From: Aquimarina spongiae
Lineage (GTDB): Bacteria > Bacteroidota > Bacteroidia > Flavobacteriales > Flavobacteriaceae
Direction: 5' to 3'
Assembly (NCBI RefSeq): GCF_900141785.1
Contig: NZ_FQYP01000010.1
Span: 1-64,000 of the forward strand
Length of the DNA stretch: 64,000 bases
In this document: one piece after another, positions 28,501 to 37,409 of the stretch
How the letters are laid out: the number at the start of each line of letters is the position of its first letter
Position numbering within the stretch: the stretch's first letter is position 1
Notes under the pieces: generated by a model
Database searches by the model: none
Told to the model about the DNA's origin: nothing
The model's input: the letters and a program-made list of their open reading frames with translations, nothing else
Program-made: the position numbers and the translations under genes

Positions 28501-29021
28501 CTTTTAGTAATCCATCTATTTATTACTGGAATACTACGCCATCTGCACTTACTACTTCCTGGCCGGGAGAGGCTATGATAGAAGATACTGAAGGATGGTA
28601 CAAATACACATTTGCGAATACCAACTGTGCAAATATCATATTCAGCAATAGTGGTTCCTCGCAAACAGGAGATCTTAATCGTTGTACAGATGGATGGTAT
28701 TATAATGGTGTTTGGCATGATACAAAACCTAGTACTACCAAAACAGATGAAACTGGTCTTTTAACCAACACCTTCAATATCAGTCCTAATCCTGTTACCG
28801 CTAACTCAACGCTATCATGGTACACCAAAACCGAAAAAAGTGCAATCACTATAGAGCTTATTAATTTGTATGGTGCTTCAGAAGTAATTTTCGATGCAGT
28901 AGTAAAACAAGGTAAACATAGTATTGATTTGGGAAGTAATCAAATACGTTCTTCTGGAATTTACCTTTGTAAGATTACCATCGATGGTCGTACACAAATC
29001 AAAAAGATTTTCAAACCGTAA
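25584..29021 (+). CDS. Secreted GH13 alpha-amylase with starch-binding modules and T9SS signal
   Basis: An 1145-residue enzyme that cuts alpha-1,4-glucans outside the cell. After a signal peptide ending near TQGQ, the GH13 barrel shows nucleophile Asp296 (VDAFRWDTIKHM), acid/base Glu325 (FIFGEVAQK) and Asp406 (WLDNHDFG). Domain C follows (to about 585). Then come a chitobiase-C-like domain (605-685), a starch-binding CBM26-like module (690-775), a second chitobiase-C-like domain (780-868) and two more CBM26-like modules (875-960, 962-1050). The C-terminal 80 residues are a type A T9SS sorting domain. Modules 2 and 3 have a Cys pair (VSCTNLIF...NRCGNGW) missing in module 1. No SusC/SusD pair is adjacent. 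A LacI-type operator lies upstream. Confidence 0.95.
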   Translation: MKKLLLKATAILSCCTVYFVPLITQGQTDFREETIYFLMTTRFFDGDQSNNAPTEWSSYNPDPTINPSITDPNDVTWRGDFKGLIQKLDYIKDLGFTAIWITPIVHNRSPLDYHGYHAWDFTKVDPRLESPGATFQDLINEIHARDMKIVLDVVTNHAGRFGIKDVAEIKYNTDPDASWYAPDNPNWEYDGLTPNPEDGLIWSRANLAKMPPPYNQNLAAFNFPSKENYVDTSDPDWYHHSGNGFAQGFDDIENLYNRALAGDTPDLNTGSQAVRDYLVNAYATFINMGVDAFRWDTIKHMSREDVIYFYDAFKAINPDLFIFGEVAQKRHELHPVEEINPHYYTWRGVVNNSAPLDMAVLDFYGEATFHGTFEEGQSFSTVKAAARYDHLYSDPSTLVTWLDNHDFGPNNDWNRRYGGSDENLAACMNFMFTWRGIPSVYYGTEMRFKAGEFADIHDASGIQRSINETGRAYYGDVIDQASSHTIYQHIKKLNAIRKAVPALQKGAWSWKDAPGNAVAYRRVYQNSEVAVGLAKDGGASFSISGMTNGIYRDAVTGREIASSNGTLNFSVTSGSAGIYVLNGPGLIGSCGGGFFENCVNGPSNPIAVVNPNTSRSEDPIEISMEGFGGAGGPYDIFYTTDGSNPNASSTRYTGRFTITESTTIKAVVFDTNGTASDIITKNYTIGPIEGLHIYFKKPASWSQVNVHYWNESPDVLPPSNWPGPVMTQVGNSEWYEYIFEGVNSTNLLFSDNASNKTPDLSRDRDGWYDNGTWYDTQPGGNTNTPPTLAMSPEGGSFVEGENVTITLTASDNNPSGVTIYYTTNGDEPSTSSNVYSSTITLDQNTTLKAIAYDSEGLSSSVVENTFTFQPSSGGMTIYYKGNLNTPEIYFWNTSPVDISTSWPGESMQDIGNGWFSYTLANVSCTNLIFSDNGSNQTTDQNRCGNGWYFNGVWYDSNPEEAGSDLTVYFKSDTFSNPSIYYWNTTPSALTTSWPGEAMIEDTEGWYKYTFANTNCANIIFSNSGSSQTGDLNRCTDGWYYNGVWHDTKPSTTKTDETGLLTNTFNISPNPVTANSTLSWYTKTEKSAITIELINLYGASEVIFDAVVKQGKHSIDLGSNQIRSSGIYLCKITIDGRTQIKKIFKP

Positions 29022-29049
29022 TCCTTAACATGCCCCCTTTATATATGAA

Positions 29050-29091
29050 GTTCCCCATCGTTACTATATGATATCGATGGGGAACTATTTT
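29050..29091. terminator. Bidirectional terminator between amylase and mazG
   Basis: GTTCCCCATCG (29050-29060) and CGATGGGGAAC (29075-29085) form a perfect 11-bp stem with a 14-base loop, followed by a T-rich tail on plus. Confidence 0.85.
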
Positions 29092-29110
29092 ATTTGTAGT
29101 CTATATAAAT

Positions 29111-29884
29111 TTATAATTTCTTGGCTTCCTCCCAATACACGTCCATTTCTGATAATGTCATATCCTTAAGGCTTTTATTGAGTTCTTTAGCTTTTTGCTC
29201 AAGATATTGGAATCGTTTTATGAATTTTTTGTTTGTGCGTTCTAGTGCATCCTCAGGATTAACATTCAAAAACCTGGCGTAATTGACCATAGAAAACATT
29301 ACGTCTCCAAATTCTGATTCCATTTTTTCGGCATCTCCAACTTTTATTTCATGCTGCAGTTCTTCTAACTCTTCTTTCAACTTATCAAACACCTGATGCG
29401 GTTCTTCCCAATCAAATCCTACCCCCGCAACTTTATCTTGAATCCTACTTGCTTTTACTACTGCTGGTAATGATTTCGGCACCCCCTCTAGCACGCTCTT
29501 TTTTCCTTCTTTGAGCTTCAAGTTTTCCCAATTTCGTTTCACATCCTCTTCATCAATCACTTCCACATCACCATAAATATGAGGATGTCTGTTGATCAAT
29601 TTTTCACAAATTTCATTGGCAACATCCGCAATATCAAAATCTTGTGTTTCGCTTCCTATTTTTGCATAAAAAACAATATGGAGTAACAGATCACCTAGCT
29701 CTTTTTTTACTTCTTCAAGATCATTATCCAGTATAGCATCCCCTAGCTCATACGTTTCTTCTATCGTAAGATGTCGCAATGATTGTAACGTTTGTTTTTT
29801 ATCCCAGGGGCATTGCTCCCTAAGTTCATCCATTATGGTTAATAACCTATCAAATGCCTGTAATTGGTCCTTTCTAGAGTTCAT
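29111..29884 (-). CDS. mazG: Nucleoside triphosphate pyrophosphohydrolase MazG
   Basis: Hydrolyses (d)NTPs to NMP and pyrophosphate, a house-cleaning enzyme. The 257 residues hold two MazG halves. The first has CPWDKKQTLQSLRHLTIEETYELGDAI and LEEVKKELGDLLLHIVFYAKI, carrying the metal-binding EExxE and ExxD; the second has ELEELQHEIK and SEFGDVMFSMVNYARF. It is eight bases downstream of the nitronate monooxygenase-like gene, so the two are probably one minus-strand transcript. Confidence 0.95.
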   Translation of the reverse strand: MNSRKDQLQAFDRLLTIMDELREQCPWDKKQTLQSLRHLTIEETYELGDAILDNDLEEVKKELGDLLLHIVFYAKIGSETQDFDIADVANEICEKLINRHPHIYGDVEVIDEEDVKRNWENLKLKEGKKSVLEGVPKSLPAVVKASRIQDKVAGVGFDWEEPHQVFDKLKEELEELQHEIKVGDAEKMESEFGDVMFSMVNYARFLNVNPEDALERTNKKFIKRFQYLEQKAKELNKSLKDMTLSEMDVYWEEAKKL

Positions 29885-29892
29885 AAGAGTTC

Positions 29893-30837
29893 TTAGATAG
29901 CGAGTTGATCCATTTTGTTTTTGGTATTCTTGAATTCAGATATCATATCCTGAATAATCTCTGCAGCAGGTTTGATATCATGTATCAATCCAGAAACTTG
30001 TCCTATTTCGAGCTCTCCTTCTTCAAGATCTCCCTCGAACATACCACGCTTTGCTCTGGCTCTACCCAATAAGTTTTTTAAGTCTTCTACAGAAGGGCCT
30101 TGGGTATACAACTCGGCAACATCTTGATAAAACTTATTCTTAAGCATTCGCACGGGTGCCAATTCCTTTAATGTAAGCTGTGTATCTCCTTCTTTGGCAT
30201 CTACCACCATTTTTTTGAAATCCATATGAGAAGAAGCTTCATCACTAGCAACAAAACGACTTCCTACTTGTACTCCATTAGCCCCCAAAGCCATAACCGC
30301 ATACATTGCAGCTCCAGTGGCAATACCCCCAGCAGCAATTAGAGGAATATGTATTTTTTCTTTTACCATTGGGATTAAAGCCAATGTGGTAGTTTCATCT
30401 CTACCATTATGACCTCCAGCTTCGAAGCCTTCGGCCACAATAGCATCTACTCCGGCATCCTGAGCTTTTAGGGCAAATTTAAGGCTACTCACCACATGAA
30501 CCACAGTGATCCCCTGATCCTTAAGATGCTTGGTGTATGTTTTTGGGTTTCCGGCAGAAGTAAATACAATCTTCACCCCTTCTTCTATAATGATCTGTAT
30601 AATTTCTTCAAGATTGGGATACAACATCGGAACATTTACTCCAAAAGGTTTGCTCGTAGCTTCTTTGCATTTTTGGATGTGTTCTCTTAAAACGTTTGGG
30701 TACATTGACCCTGCCCCAATAAGTCCTAATCCTCCAGCATTACTCACTGCACTAGCCAGTCTCCATCCGCTCGCCCAGATCATTCCGCCTTGTACTATTG
30801 GATATTCAATATTAAATAGTGATTTGATGGTATTCAT
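29893..30837 (-). CDS. Nitronate monooxygenase-family flavoprotein
   Basis: A 314-residue FMN-dependent TIM barrel. It starts LFNIEYPIVQGGMIWASG, and shows GLGLIGAG, PFGVNVPMLYP, VDAIVAEGFEAGGHNGRD (the conserved His of class I enzymes) and GANGVQVGSRFVASDEA. The family oxidises alkyl nitronates and includes FabK-like enoyl reductases; the FabK alternative cannot be excluded from sequence. It is the upstream partner of mazG, eight bases apart. Confidence 0.85.
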   Translation of the reverse strand: MNTIKSLFNIEYPIVQGGMIWASGWRLASAVSNAGGLGLIGAGSMYPNVLREHIQKCKEATSKPFGVNVPMLYPNLEEIIQIIIEEGVKIVFTSAGNPKTYTKHLKDQGITVVHVVSSLKFALKAQDAGVDAIVAEGFEAGGHNGRDETTTLALIPMVKEKIHIPLIAAGGIATGAAMYAVMALGANGVQVGSRFVASDEASSHMDFKKMVVDAKEGDTQLTLKELAPVRMLKNKFYQDVAELYTQGPSVEDLKNLLGRARAKRGMFEGDLEEGELEIGQVSGLIHDIKPAAEIIQDMISEFKNTKNKMDQLAI

Positions 30838-30853
30838 ACATTAATATTTAAAA

Positions 30854-30882
30854 ACCCCAAAGGTATTTAAATCCTTTGGGGT
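30854..30882 (-). terminator. Terminator after mnmA
   Basis: ACCCCAAAGG and CCTTTGGGGT form a perfect 10-bp stem with a nine-base AT loop. On the minus strand it is followed by a T-rich tail. It ends mnmA, whose stop is 35 bases before it, and separates it from the nitronate monooxygenase gene. Confidence 0.85.
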
Positions 30883-30916
30883 CTCATATAGCTTTATGAT
30901 TTTTTATGAACTGTGA

Positions 30917-32104
30917 TTACGAAATCACTCCAGAACCTACTAACTCGTCTTCGAGGTACCAGGCTACAAACTGTCCTTCTGTGATAGCACTTTGAGGGTT
31001 TTCAAAAACCACATACATTCCTGAATCCACTTGATATAATCGAGCTTTCTCTAAAGGCTGTCTGTAACGGATACGTGCCATTACTTCCATCTCCTCATCT
31101 ACTTCCAATGAAAGATCTTCTCGCACCCAATGCAATTCTTCGTTTGAGACAAACAATGCTTTTCTGTACAACCCAGGATGATCTTTTCCCTGCCCCGTAT
31201 AAATCACATTAGTAGCTACATCGGTTTCAATTACAAAAAGTGGTTCTGGTGTACCTCCAACTGCTAACCCTTTACGTTGTCCTTTGGTAAAGTAATGGGC
31301 TCCTTGATGCTTTCCTACCACCTTTCCTTCAGTAGTTTCGTATTTATACTTGGTGGACAAAAACTCTAACTCTTCTACTTTGGAATTGAATTGAGGTATG
31401 GTTTGTACATACTTATCTTCTTCTGAAGAAATTTCTATGATATCCCCTTGCTTAGGTTGTAGTTTCTGTTGAAGAAACTCTGGCAAACGTACCTTACCAA
31501 TAAAACACAACCCTTGTGAATCTTTTTTCTCTGCTGTTACTAAATCCTGTGCAGCTGCAATTTCTCGTACTTCGGGCTTTAATAATTCTCCTACAGGAAA
31601 CAATGTTTTGGACAACTGCTCTTGAGACAACTGACATAAAAAATAAGATTGATCCTTATTAGGATCTTTTCCAGCCATTAAGCGATGAACTTCTTTCCCA
31701 TCTTGTAGGATGGTTTCTTTGCGACAATAATGACCTGTTGCCACATAATCGGCACCAAGAGATAGGGCTATCTTTAAGAAAACATCAAACTTAATCTCTC
31801 GATTACATAAAACATCCGGATTAGGCGTACGCCCTCTCTCGTATTCGTTAAACATGTAATCCACAATCCTTTCCTTATACTGTTCACTTAGATCTACTGT
31901 TTGGAAAGGAATTCCTAGTTTCTCTGCCACTAATAATGCATCATTACTATCATCTAGCCAAGGGCACTCGTCGGAGATAGTCACAGAATCATCGTGCCAG
32001 TTTTTCATAAACAGACCAATCACCTCGTATCCTTGCTCTTTAAGCAAATACGCCGCTACACTGGAATCAACTCCTCCCGAAAGGCCTACAATTACTCTCT
32101 TCAT
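30917..32104 (-). CDS. mnmA: tRNA-specific 2-thiouridylase MnmA
   Basis: Inserts sulfur at position 2 of wobble uridine 34 in Lys, Glu and Gln tRNAs, using ATP. The 395 residues start with the PP-loop GLSGGVDSSVAAYLL. The catalytic cysteines are in NPDVLCNREIKF (about Cys105) and SQGLCFIGKV (about Cys201). GHYCRKE, KDQSYFL and KGQRKGL are further family marks. It has a -7 box at 32160-32167 and its own terminator, so it is monocistronic. Confidence 0.96.
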   Translation of the reverse strand: MKRVIVGLSGGVDSSVAAYLLKEQGYEVIGLFMKNWHDDSVTISDECPWLDDSNDALLVAEKLGIPFQTVDLSEQYKERIVDYMFNEYERGRTPNPDVLCNREIKFDVFLKIALSLGADYVATGHYCRKETILQDGKEVHRLMAGKDPNKDQSYFLCQLSQEQLSKTLFPVGELLKPEVREIAAAQDLVTAEKKDSQGLCFIGKVRLPEFLQQKLQPKQGDIIEISSEEDKYVQTIPQFNSKVEELEFLSTKYKYETTEGKVVGKHQGAHYFTKGQRKGLAVGGTPEPLFVIETDVATNVIYTGQGKDHPGLYRKALFVSNEELHWVREDLSLEVDEEMEVMARIRYRQPLEKARLYQVDSGMYVVFENPQSAITEGQFVAWYLEDELVGSGVIS

Positions 32105-32159
32105 TTAAAAAACTCTTTGATTTTATGCTATAAAATCGATTTGTTAACTTTTTATACTG

Positions 32160-32167
32160 CAAAAATA
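32160..32167 (-). promoter_or_regulatory. -7 box of mnmA
   Basis: On the minus strand TATTTTTG matches TAnnTTTG, about 55 bases upstream of the mnmA start. Confidence 0.45.
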
Positions 32168-32244
32168 CTAAATAAAAAAAGCAATACGGAAGTATCACTT
32201 TTTGGTTTTATCTATAGGTGTATATTATAAATCAATACTAGAAA

Positions 32245-32928
32245 TCAACCTCCGTTTTGTAGTGGAAACTTTTTCTGTTCCGTCAATTTCCCGTCGGTAT
32301 AATATTTCCAGATCCCATCTTTACGATCTCTTTTATAATTTCCCTCGATAATCAAGTTACCATCAGTATCATAATATTTGGTCAACCCATGTAATTGATC
32401 ATTTTCGTAAGTAAACTCTTTAAGCATTAATCCCTTTTCAGAATAAATTAATCGTTTACCATTTCGTTTCCCGAGGGTATAAGTTGTTTTTTCGGTGAGC
32501 TTACCATTGGTGAAATAGGTAAGTTGTTCTCCATGTAATTTCCCTGCTTTGTATTCTTCGGACATCATGATTTTATCGGATCCGTTATGATAATATTTCC
32601 ATAACCCTACACGATCTTTTAACACCATGTTTCCTTCACTAATGACCTTTCCTTTTTGGCTATAGTACTTAACCAAAACGGTATCATTATCTTTAGAAAA
32701 TGTCTTTATCGCCGTTGGTTTATTTCCTCCTGAAGGTTTGTAGAATTTGAACTCCCCTATTTCTTTACCATGTTCAAAGGTACCTTCGTAACGGATCTGA
32801 TCACTATTGTCGTATCGCTTTCGCCACTTTCCATGCCTTTTTCCATCGGCATCGAACTGATTATATTCCTGTCCGCTTACAGCAATACCAACAAAAGCAC
32901 AAATACAAAATAAAAACGCATTTCGCAT
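32245..32928 (-). CDS. Exported MORN-repeat protein (YwqK-like)
   Basis: A 227-residue protein with a signal peptide (FLFCICAFVGIAVSGQ) followed by about seven MORN-type repeats of a G-x-W-x-x-Y-Y pattern (KRHGKWRKRYD, DRVGLWKYYHNG, GKLTEKTTYTLGKRNGKRL, RKDGIWKYYTDGKL). Such YwqK-type repeats are common in Bacteroidota exported proteins. The usual database label of antitoxin component is a name carried over and not supported by any toxin gene beside it. Function unknown. Confidence 0.88.
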   Translation of the reverse strand: MRNAFLFCICAFVGIAVSGQEYNQFDADGKRHGKWRKRYDNSDQIRYEGTFEHGKEIGEFKFYKPSGGNKPTAIKTFSKDNDTVLVKYYSQKGKVISEGNMVLKDRVGLWKYYHNGSDKIMMSEEYKAGKLHGEQLTYFTNGKLTEKTTYTLGKRNGKRLIYSEKGLMLKEFTYENDQLHGLTKYYDTDGNLIIEGNYKRDRKDGIWKYYTDGKLTEQKKFPLQNGG

Positions 32929-33025
32929 AACTAACTCATTTGGGACTTTATTTCAACGAATGTAATTTCCAAAAAGTATACCAATCTTTCATTTTTTAAA
33001 AGTATAAAATATTTCAAAATATAAA

Positions 33026-33050
33026 AAAGCTCCTCAAAAAAAGGAGCTTT
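33026..33050 (-). terminator. Terminator after yidC
   Basis: AAAGCTCCT and AGGAGCTTT pair around CAAAAAA. It lies 23 bases past the yidC stop on the minus strand with an A/T tail on both sides. Confidence 0.85.
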
Positions 33051-33072
33051 CTATATTATGATCGGTAAGAAA

Positions 33073-34971
33073 CTACTTCTTCTTAGCTTTTTGCTGTTGT
33101 TTTTTTTGTTCTTCTGCCTGCTCCATCAATTCTTTCATCTTCTTCTGGAACCTACCCTGTTTCTTAGGTTTCTTCTTATTCTCCTGGATTTTGGCATGTA
33201 TTTTATCTTCATCGATAATTACATTTTTGATCACCAACATAATCCCTATTGTAATCAAGTTTGAAACAAAATAGTATAGTGATAATCCACTTGCATAATT
33301 ATTAAAGAAAAATAACATCATCAGTGGAGACAAATACATGATGAATTTCATATTAGGCATCCCCGGTTGTTGCGTTTGCATGGTTTGCCCAGTAGTCATC
33401 ATCATATAAATAAAGATCGCTATCGAAGCCAATATTGGGAATAAACTAATATGATCTCCGTAGAACGGAATTTCAAAAGGTAAATTCGCTATCGTATCGT
33501 AACTCGATAAATCATCTGCCCACAAAAAGCTCTTTTGTCTTAATTCAAAAGCACTAGGGAAGAAGTTGAATAAGGCATAGAACACAGGAATTTGCATTAA
33601 AGCCGGTAAACAACCACTCATAGGATTCACCCCTGCTTTACTGTATAACGCCATAGTCTCCTGTTGCTTTTTCATGGCATTATCTTTATGTTTTTCGTTA
33701 ATCTCGGTTATCTCCGGACGTAGCACCTTCATTTTAGCTTGAGACAAATACGATTTGTAGGTCACCGGAGAAAGAAGAATACGTACGATAATCGTTAAAG
33801 CGATAATAGCTAAGCCTGGAGCCAAGAAACTTCTTAAAATGTCAAAAAATGGAATAAATAAATACTTGTTAATCACCCCAAAGATTCCCCATCCAAGAGG
33901 TACTACCTCATCAAGATTCCTTTTGTAATCATTCAGGATTCTATAATCGGTAGGTCCATAGTACCAATCCATGGCATAATTTAGTTCTCCTCCTTGAAGC
34001 TCTAGCGGCATTGTAGCAGAAAACTCTTTGGTCACTGTAATCTCTTTATCTGCCAAATCACTAGCATTGGCAATATTTTTTGAGGTAAAAGAAGCGTTCT
34101 TAAATGGAGTGTCTGTAAGCAAAATTGAAGTGAAGAAATGTTGTTTAAAGGCCACCCAAGACACATTCTCTTCTTCGTCATCTGTAAATTCTCCCTGACC
34201 TAAATAATCGTCTTTATCTCCATCATATTCGTATACGATTTCGGTATATCTATTCTCATACGCAGCACTTTTGGCATGACGCATTCCTTGTAGTTTCCAA
34301 TCCATGTTGATGGTTTGGCTACTATTGAAAACTTGTTGCAACCCTTGAGATCTGATCGTGAAATCAACCATATACTCATTAGGCTTAAGCTCATATCTAT
34401 ATTCTAAATACTTTGAATCCGATACTTTAAGCCTCATAGATAATACGGTATTGTCCCCATTTTTGGTTACCGTTGGCTCAAAAAACAGATCTTTTGTATT
34501 TAAGATTCTATTATCAGTAGTCCCAAAATTAAGATTAAAAGAAGCATTCTTACCATCTTTGATTAAATATACAGGAACTGAATCGTAAGTTTTGAAGTTT
34601 TTCAGCAATGCTTCAGAAATATATCCACCTCTATTATTCACTTTAAGTAGTAATACATCATTTTCGACCGTAGTACTATGATCTTTTGCCGAAGGAAGGC
34701 TTGCAGAATATGCAAAAGCTCCTAATTGTCCTTTTGCTTGTTCCAAAGCTACCGAATCCTGAGGATTCACGGTGATAGCTTCGCTCTGAGTAACAAAATC
34801 GGTGGTTTTATTTGGTGTTTGTTGTTGCTGTGCCTCAACTTGCTCTTGTTTTGCTTTTTCTGCCTCAATTTCTTCTGGAGTCGGTTGATTTAGATAAAAC
34901 ATCCAAATGATGATTCCAAAAATAAGTGCAAATCCAATAATCGAATTAAGGTCAAATTTCTTTTCTTCCAT
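33073..34971 (-). CDS. yidC: Membrane protein insertase YidC
   Basis: Inserts and folds proteins in the inner membrane, with or without SecYEG. The 632 residues include an N-terminal membrane anchor (SIIGFALIFGIIIWMFYL), a large periplasmic beta-domain (about 80-350), then the conserved core with five hydrophobic segments: FIPFFDILRSFLAPGLAIIALTI, SPVTYKSYLSQAKMKVLRPEI, NPMSGCLPALMQIPVFYALF and LSPLMMLFFFNNYASGLSLYYFVSNLITI. The C-terminal tail is Lys- and Gln-rich and binds ribosomes. It is the next gene downstream of pyrG. Confidence 0.97.
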   Translation of the reverse strand: MEEKKFDLNSIIGFALIFGIIIWMFYLNQPTPEEIEAEKAKQEQVEAQQQQTPNKTTDFVTQSEAITVNPQDSVALEQAKGQLGAFAYSASLPSAKDHSTTVENDVLLLKVNNRGGYISEALLKNFKTYDSVPVYLIKDGKNASFNLNFGTTDNRILNTKDLFFEPTVTKNGDNTVLSMRLKVSDSKYLEYRYELKPNEYMVDFTIRSQGLQQVFNSSQTINMDWKLQGMRHAKSAAYENRYTEIVYEYDGDKDDYLGQGEFTDDEEENVSWVAFKQHFFTSILLTDTPFKNASFTSKNIANASDLADKEITVTKEFSATMPLELQGGELNYAMDWYYGPTDYRILNDYKRNLDEVVPLGWGIFGVINKYLFIPFFDILRSFLAPGLAIIALTIIVRILLSPVTYKSYLSQAKMKVLRPEITEINEKHKDNAMKKQQETMALYSKAGVNPMSGCLPALMQIPVFYALFNFFPSAFELRQKSFLWADDLSSYDTIANLPFEIPFYGDHISLFPILASIAIFIYMMMTTGQTMQTQQPGMPNMKFIMYLSPLMMLFFFNNYASGLSLYYFVSNLITIGIMLVIKNVIIDEDKIHAKIQENKKKPKKQGRFQKKMKELMEQAEEQKKQQQKAKKK

Positions 34972-35069
34972 GTATGATATGTATAACTCCCTTTATGCTG
35001 AAAAAAAACAGAAAAGGACTGACTTTACAATTTTATATTACTTTTTATTGTCAATTACCTCGCCAATTC

Positions 35070-36710
35070 CTAACCCTGTGACACTTTGGCACTTTTACCA
35101 CTTTTGGAGTATGCCACAGCTGCTTTTACAAAAGCGATAAAAAGTGGGTGTGGATTAGCCACTGTACTTTTATATTCGGGATGATACTGCACTCCCACAA
35201 ACCAAGGGTGATCAGGTATTTCTATAATCTCTACAAGACCAGTTTTAGGATTTATTCCAGTAGTTTTTAACCCAGCATTTTCCAGTTGCTCTTTGTAATT
35301 ATTATTGTATTCATAACGATGACGGTGACGTTCTTTGATAGCCGTTTCTCCATAGGCTTCAAAAACCTTACTATCTTCCATTAATTCACAATCCCAAGCT
35401 CCTAAACGCATGGTTCCTCCCATATCGGTAATACTTTTCTGCTCCTCCATCAAGTCGATAACCGGGTGTTCTGTGTTCTCATCTACCTCTGAAGAGCTAG
35501 CACTCTTCAACCCTAATACATTTCTAGAATATTCGATTACTGCCATTTGCATTCCCAAACAGATTCCAAAAAATGGTAACCCATTTTCTCTGGCAAATTG
35601 CACGGCTTTGATTTTACCTTCGGTACCACGTTCTCCAAAACCTGGAGCTACCAAAATACCATCCAAATGTGCTATCTTTTCTTTGATAGTAGCATCATCT
35701 ATATATTCCGAATGTATACTTTCTACATTGACCTTTACTTCATTTTCTGCTCCTGCATGAATAAAGGCTTCTAGAATCGACTTATAAGAATCCTGCAATT
35801 CTACATACTTACCAATTAATCCGATGGTGATTTCACACTTTGGATTTTTATGTCGTGCTAAAAACTTATTCCAATTTTCCAGATCAGGCGTATTGTCTTC
35901 TCGTAAAACCAATTGTTTAAGCACTACAGAATCCAATCCCTCCTCTAGCATTAGATTAGGAACATCATAAATAGTTGAAGCATCTATAGATTGAATTACC
36001 GCTTCTTGTTTTACATTACAAAACAGTGCTAATTTTCTTCTAAGATCATCTGATAATTCGTGCTCTGTACGGCAAACCAAAACGTCTGCTTTTATACCAC
36101 TTTCCATTAAGGTTTTTACGCTATGTTGGGTAGGTTTGGTTTTCAACTCCCCAGCTGCTGATAAATATGGTATTAAGGTTAAGTGAATAACAATGGCGTT
36201 GGTATCTCCCAATTCCCATTTTAACTGACGCACTGCTTCGATATAAGGTAGGGACTCAATATCACCTACGGTACCTCCTATTTCGGTAATTACAATATCG
36301 TAATCTCCACTTTTTCCTAAAATCTGAATTCTTTCTTTAATCTCATTGGTAATATGAGGAACGACCTGTACCGTTTTTCCTAAAAACTCTCCTCTGCGTT
36401 CTTTCTCAATTACGCTTTGATAAATTCTACCAGTAGTCACATTATTAGCTTGCGAGGTAGCTCTATTTAAAAAACGCTCATAGTGTCCTAAATCAAGATC
36501 TGTTTCGGCGCCATCGTCGGTTACATAGCATTCTCCATGTTCGTAAGGGTTAAGGGTTCCTGGATCCACATTAATATAAGGATCTAATTTTTGTATAGTA
36601 ACCCTGTAACCTCTTGCTTGAAGTAATTTTGCCAATGAGGCGGCAATGATTCCTTTTCCTAAAGAAGAGGAAACACCCCCGGTTACGAAAACATATTTGG
36701 TATTAGCCAT
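35070..36710 (-). CDS. pyrG: CTP synthase
   Basis: Makes CTP from UTP with ATP and glutamine. I chose the ATG at 36710 (MANTKYVFVTGGVSSSLGKG), giving 546 residues, almost the E. coli length (545); an earlier in-frame start at 36752 would add 14 residues and lies in the promoter box. The synthetase half has GKGIIAASLAKLLQARGY and DLDLGHYERF; the class I glutaminase half has FGICLGMQMA with the nucleophile Cys, and HPEYKSTV with the His-Glu pair. It lies 98 bases before yidC on the same strand. Confidence 0.97.
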   Translation of the reverse strand: MANTKYVFVTGGVSSSLGKGIIAASLAKLLQARGYRVTIQKLDPYINVDPGTLNPYEHGECYVTDDGAETDLDLGHYERFLNRATSQANNVTTGRIYQSVIEKERRGEFLGKTVQVVPHITNEIKERIQILGKSGDYDIVITEIGGTVGDIESLPYIEAVRQLKWELGDTNAIVIHLTLIPYLSAAGELKTKPTQHSVKTLMESGIKADVLVCRTEHELSDDLRRKLALFCNVKQEAVIQSIDASTIYDVPNLMLEEGLDSVVLKQLVLREDNTPDLENWNKFLARHKNPKCEITIGLIGKYVELQDSYKSILEAFIHAGAENEVKVNVESIHSEYIDDATIKEKIAHLDGILVAPGFGERGTEGKIKAVQFARENGLPFFGICLGMQMAVIEYSRNVLGLKSASSSEVDENTEHPVIDLMEEQKSITDMGGTMRLGAWDCELMEDSKVFEAYGETAIKERHRHRYEYNNNYKEQLENAGLKTTGINPKTGLVEIIEIPDHPWFVGVQYHPEYKSTVANPHPLFIAFVKAAVAYSKSGKSAKVSQG

Positions 36711-36749
36711 GTAAACTAAAAATTTATTTGTTGTGCCTAAAATTTTGCG

Positions 36750-36757
36750 CAAAAATA
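36750..36757 (-). promoter_or_regulatory. -7 box of pyrG
   Basis: TATTTTTG on the minus strand, exact match, 39 bases upstream of the ATG at 36710. Confidence 0.5.
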
Positions 36758-36862
36758 CAAAGAAGTCCCGAAAAGCTACATCGAAAATGGAGCAATATTT
36801 AGGAACTTATTCATAATCCATTAACAACCCAAAAAAAGAAAAAAGTAATTGCAAAAAATAAA

Positions 36863-36880
36863 TCCCGTTTTTCAACGGGA
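36863..36880 (-). terminator. Terminator after the DUF5606 gene
   Basis: TCCCGTT and AACGGGA arms with a four-base loop, followed on the minus strand by a T-rich tail (TTTATTTTTT). Confidence 0.75.
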
Positions 36881-36911
36881 CTTAAATGTCTATAATTATT
36901 TCGCTTTTCAG

Positions 36912-37334
36912 TTACTCTTCTTCTGTAGTAGCTTTATCTTCCTCGGCCTCAGAGAAGTCCGTTATCCCTTTAGATTGGAGGATATTGTACCATTGTATTA
37001 CTTTCTTCATATCGCTTACATATACCCTATCTTCATCATAGTCTGGCAATACCTCAGAAAAATATGCTTCTAACTTGTTTTTGGACTCCTTATGACTGAT
37101 CGCTTGCTCTCCGCTTTCTTTTTCCTGAATCTTCAGAAAAATTTCGCGTAGTGGCACTTCTTCAGTAAATGTGTAAATCGCAATTTCACTTAGCACGCTA
37201 ACATTATGTCTGATGCTCACCGACAGTCTTTTCCCGTCTAGTAAAGATTCTGCCAAAAAACCAGTTCTTGTTTGTGCTTTTAATTCGTACAATCCTGGTT
37301 TCCCTGAAATTGCTAATATTTTATCTAAACCCAT
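36912..37334 (-). CDS. DUF5606 family protein
   Basis: A 140-residue protein from ATG 37334 (MGLDKILAISGKPGLYELKAQ). It opens with a short beta-barrel-like region, then helical DMKKVIQWYNILQSKG, and a Glu-rich tail. The family is common in Bacteroidota and of unknown function. It has no signal peptide. It lies upstream of pyrG on the same strand but ends in its own terminator, so it is probably a separate unit. Confidence 0.88.
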   Translation of the reverse strand: MGLDKILAISGKPGLYELKAQTRTGFLAESLLDGKRLSVSIRHNVSVLSEIAIYTFTEEVPLREIFLKIQEKESGEQAISHKESKNKLEAYFSEVLPDYDEDRVYVSDMKKVIQWYNILQSKGITDFSEAEEDKATTEEE

Positions 37335-37409
37335 AAATTTTATCTTCAAAGTTGGCAAATATCTGTAGTTCGTTTTAAAAAATCAAACATTACCAAGTAT
37401 AAAAATTAG

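Noticed and set aside
32245..32928. YwqK/MORN protein as half of a toxin-antitoxin pair
   Set aside because: No small partner gene is adjacent and the protein has a secretion signal.
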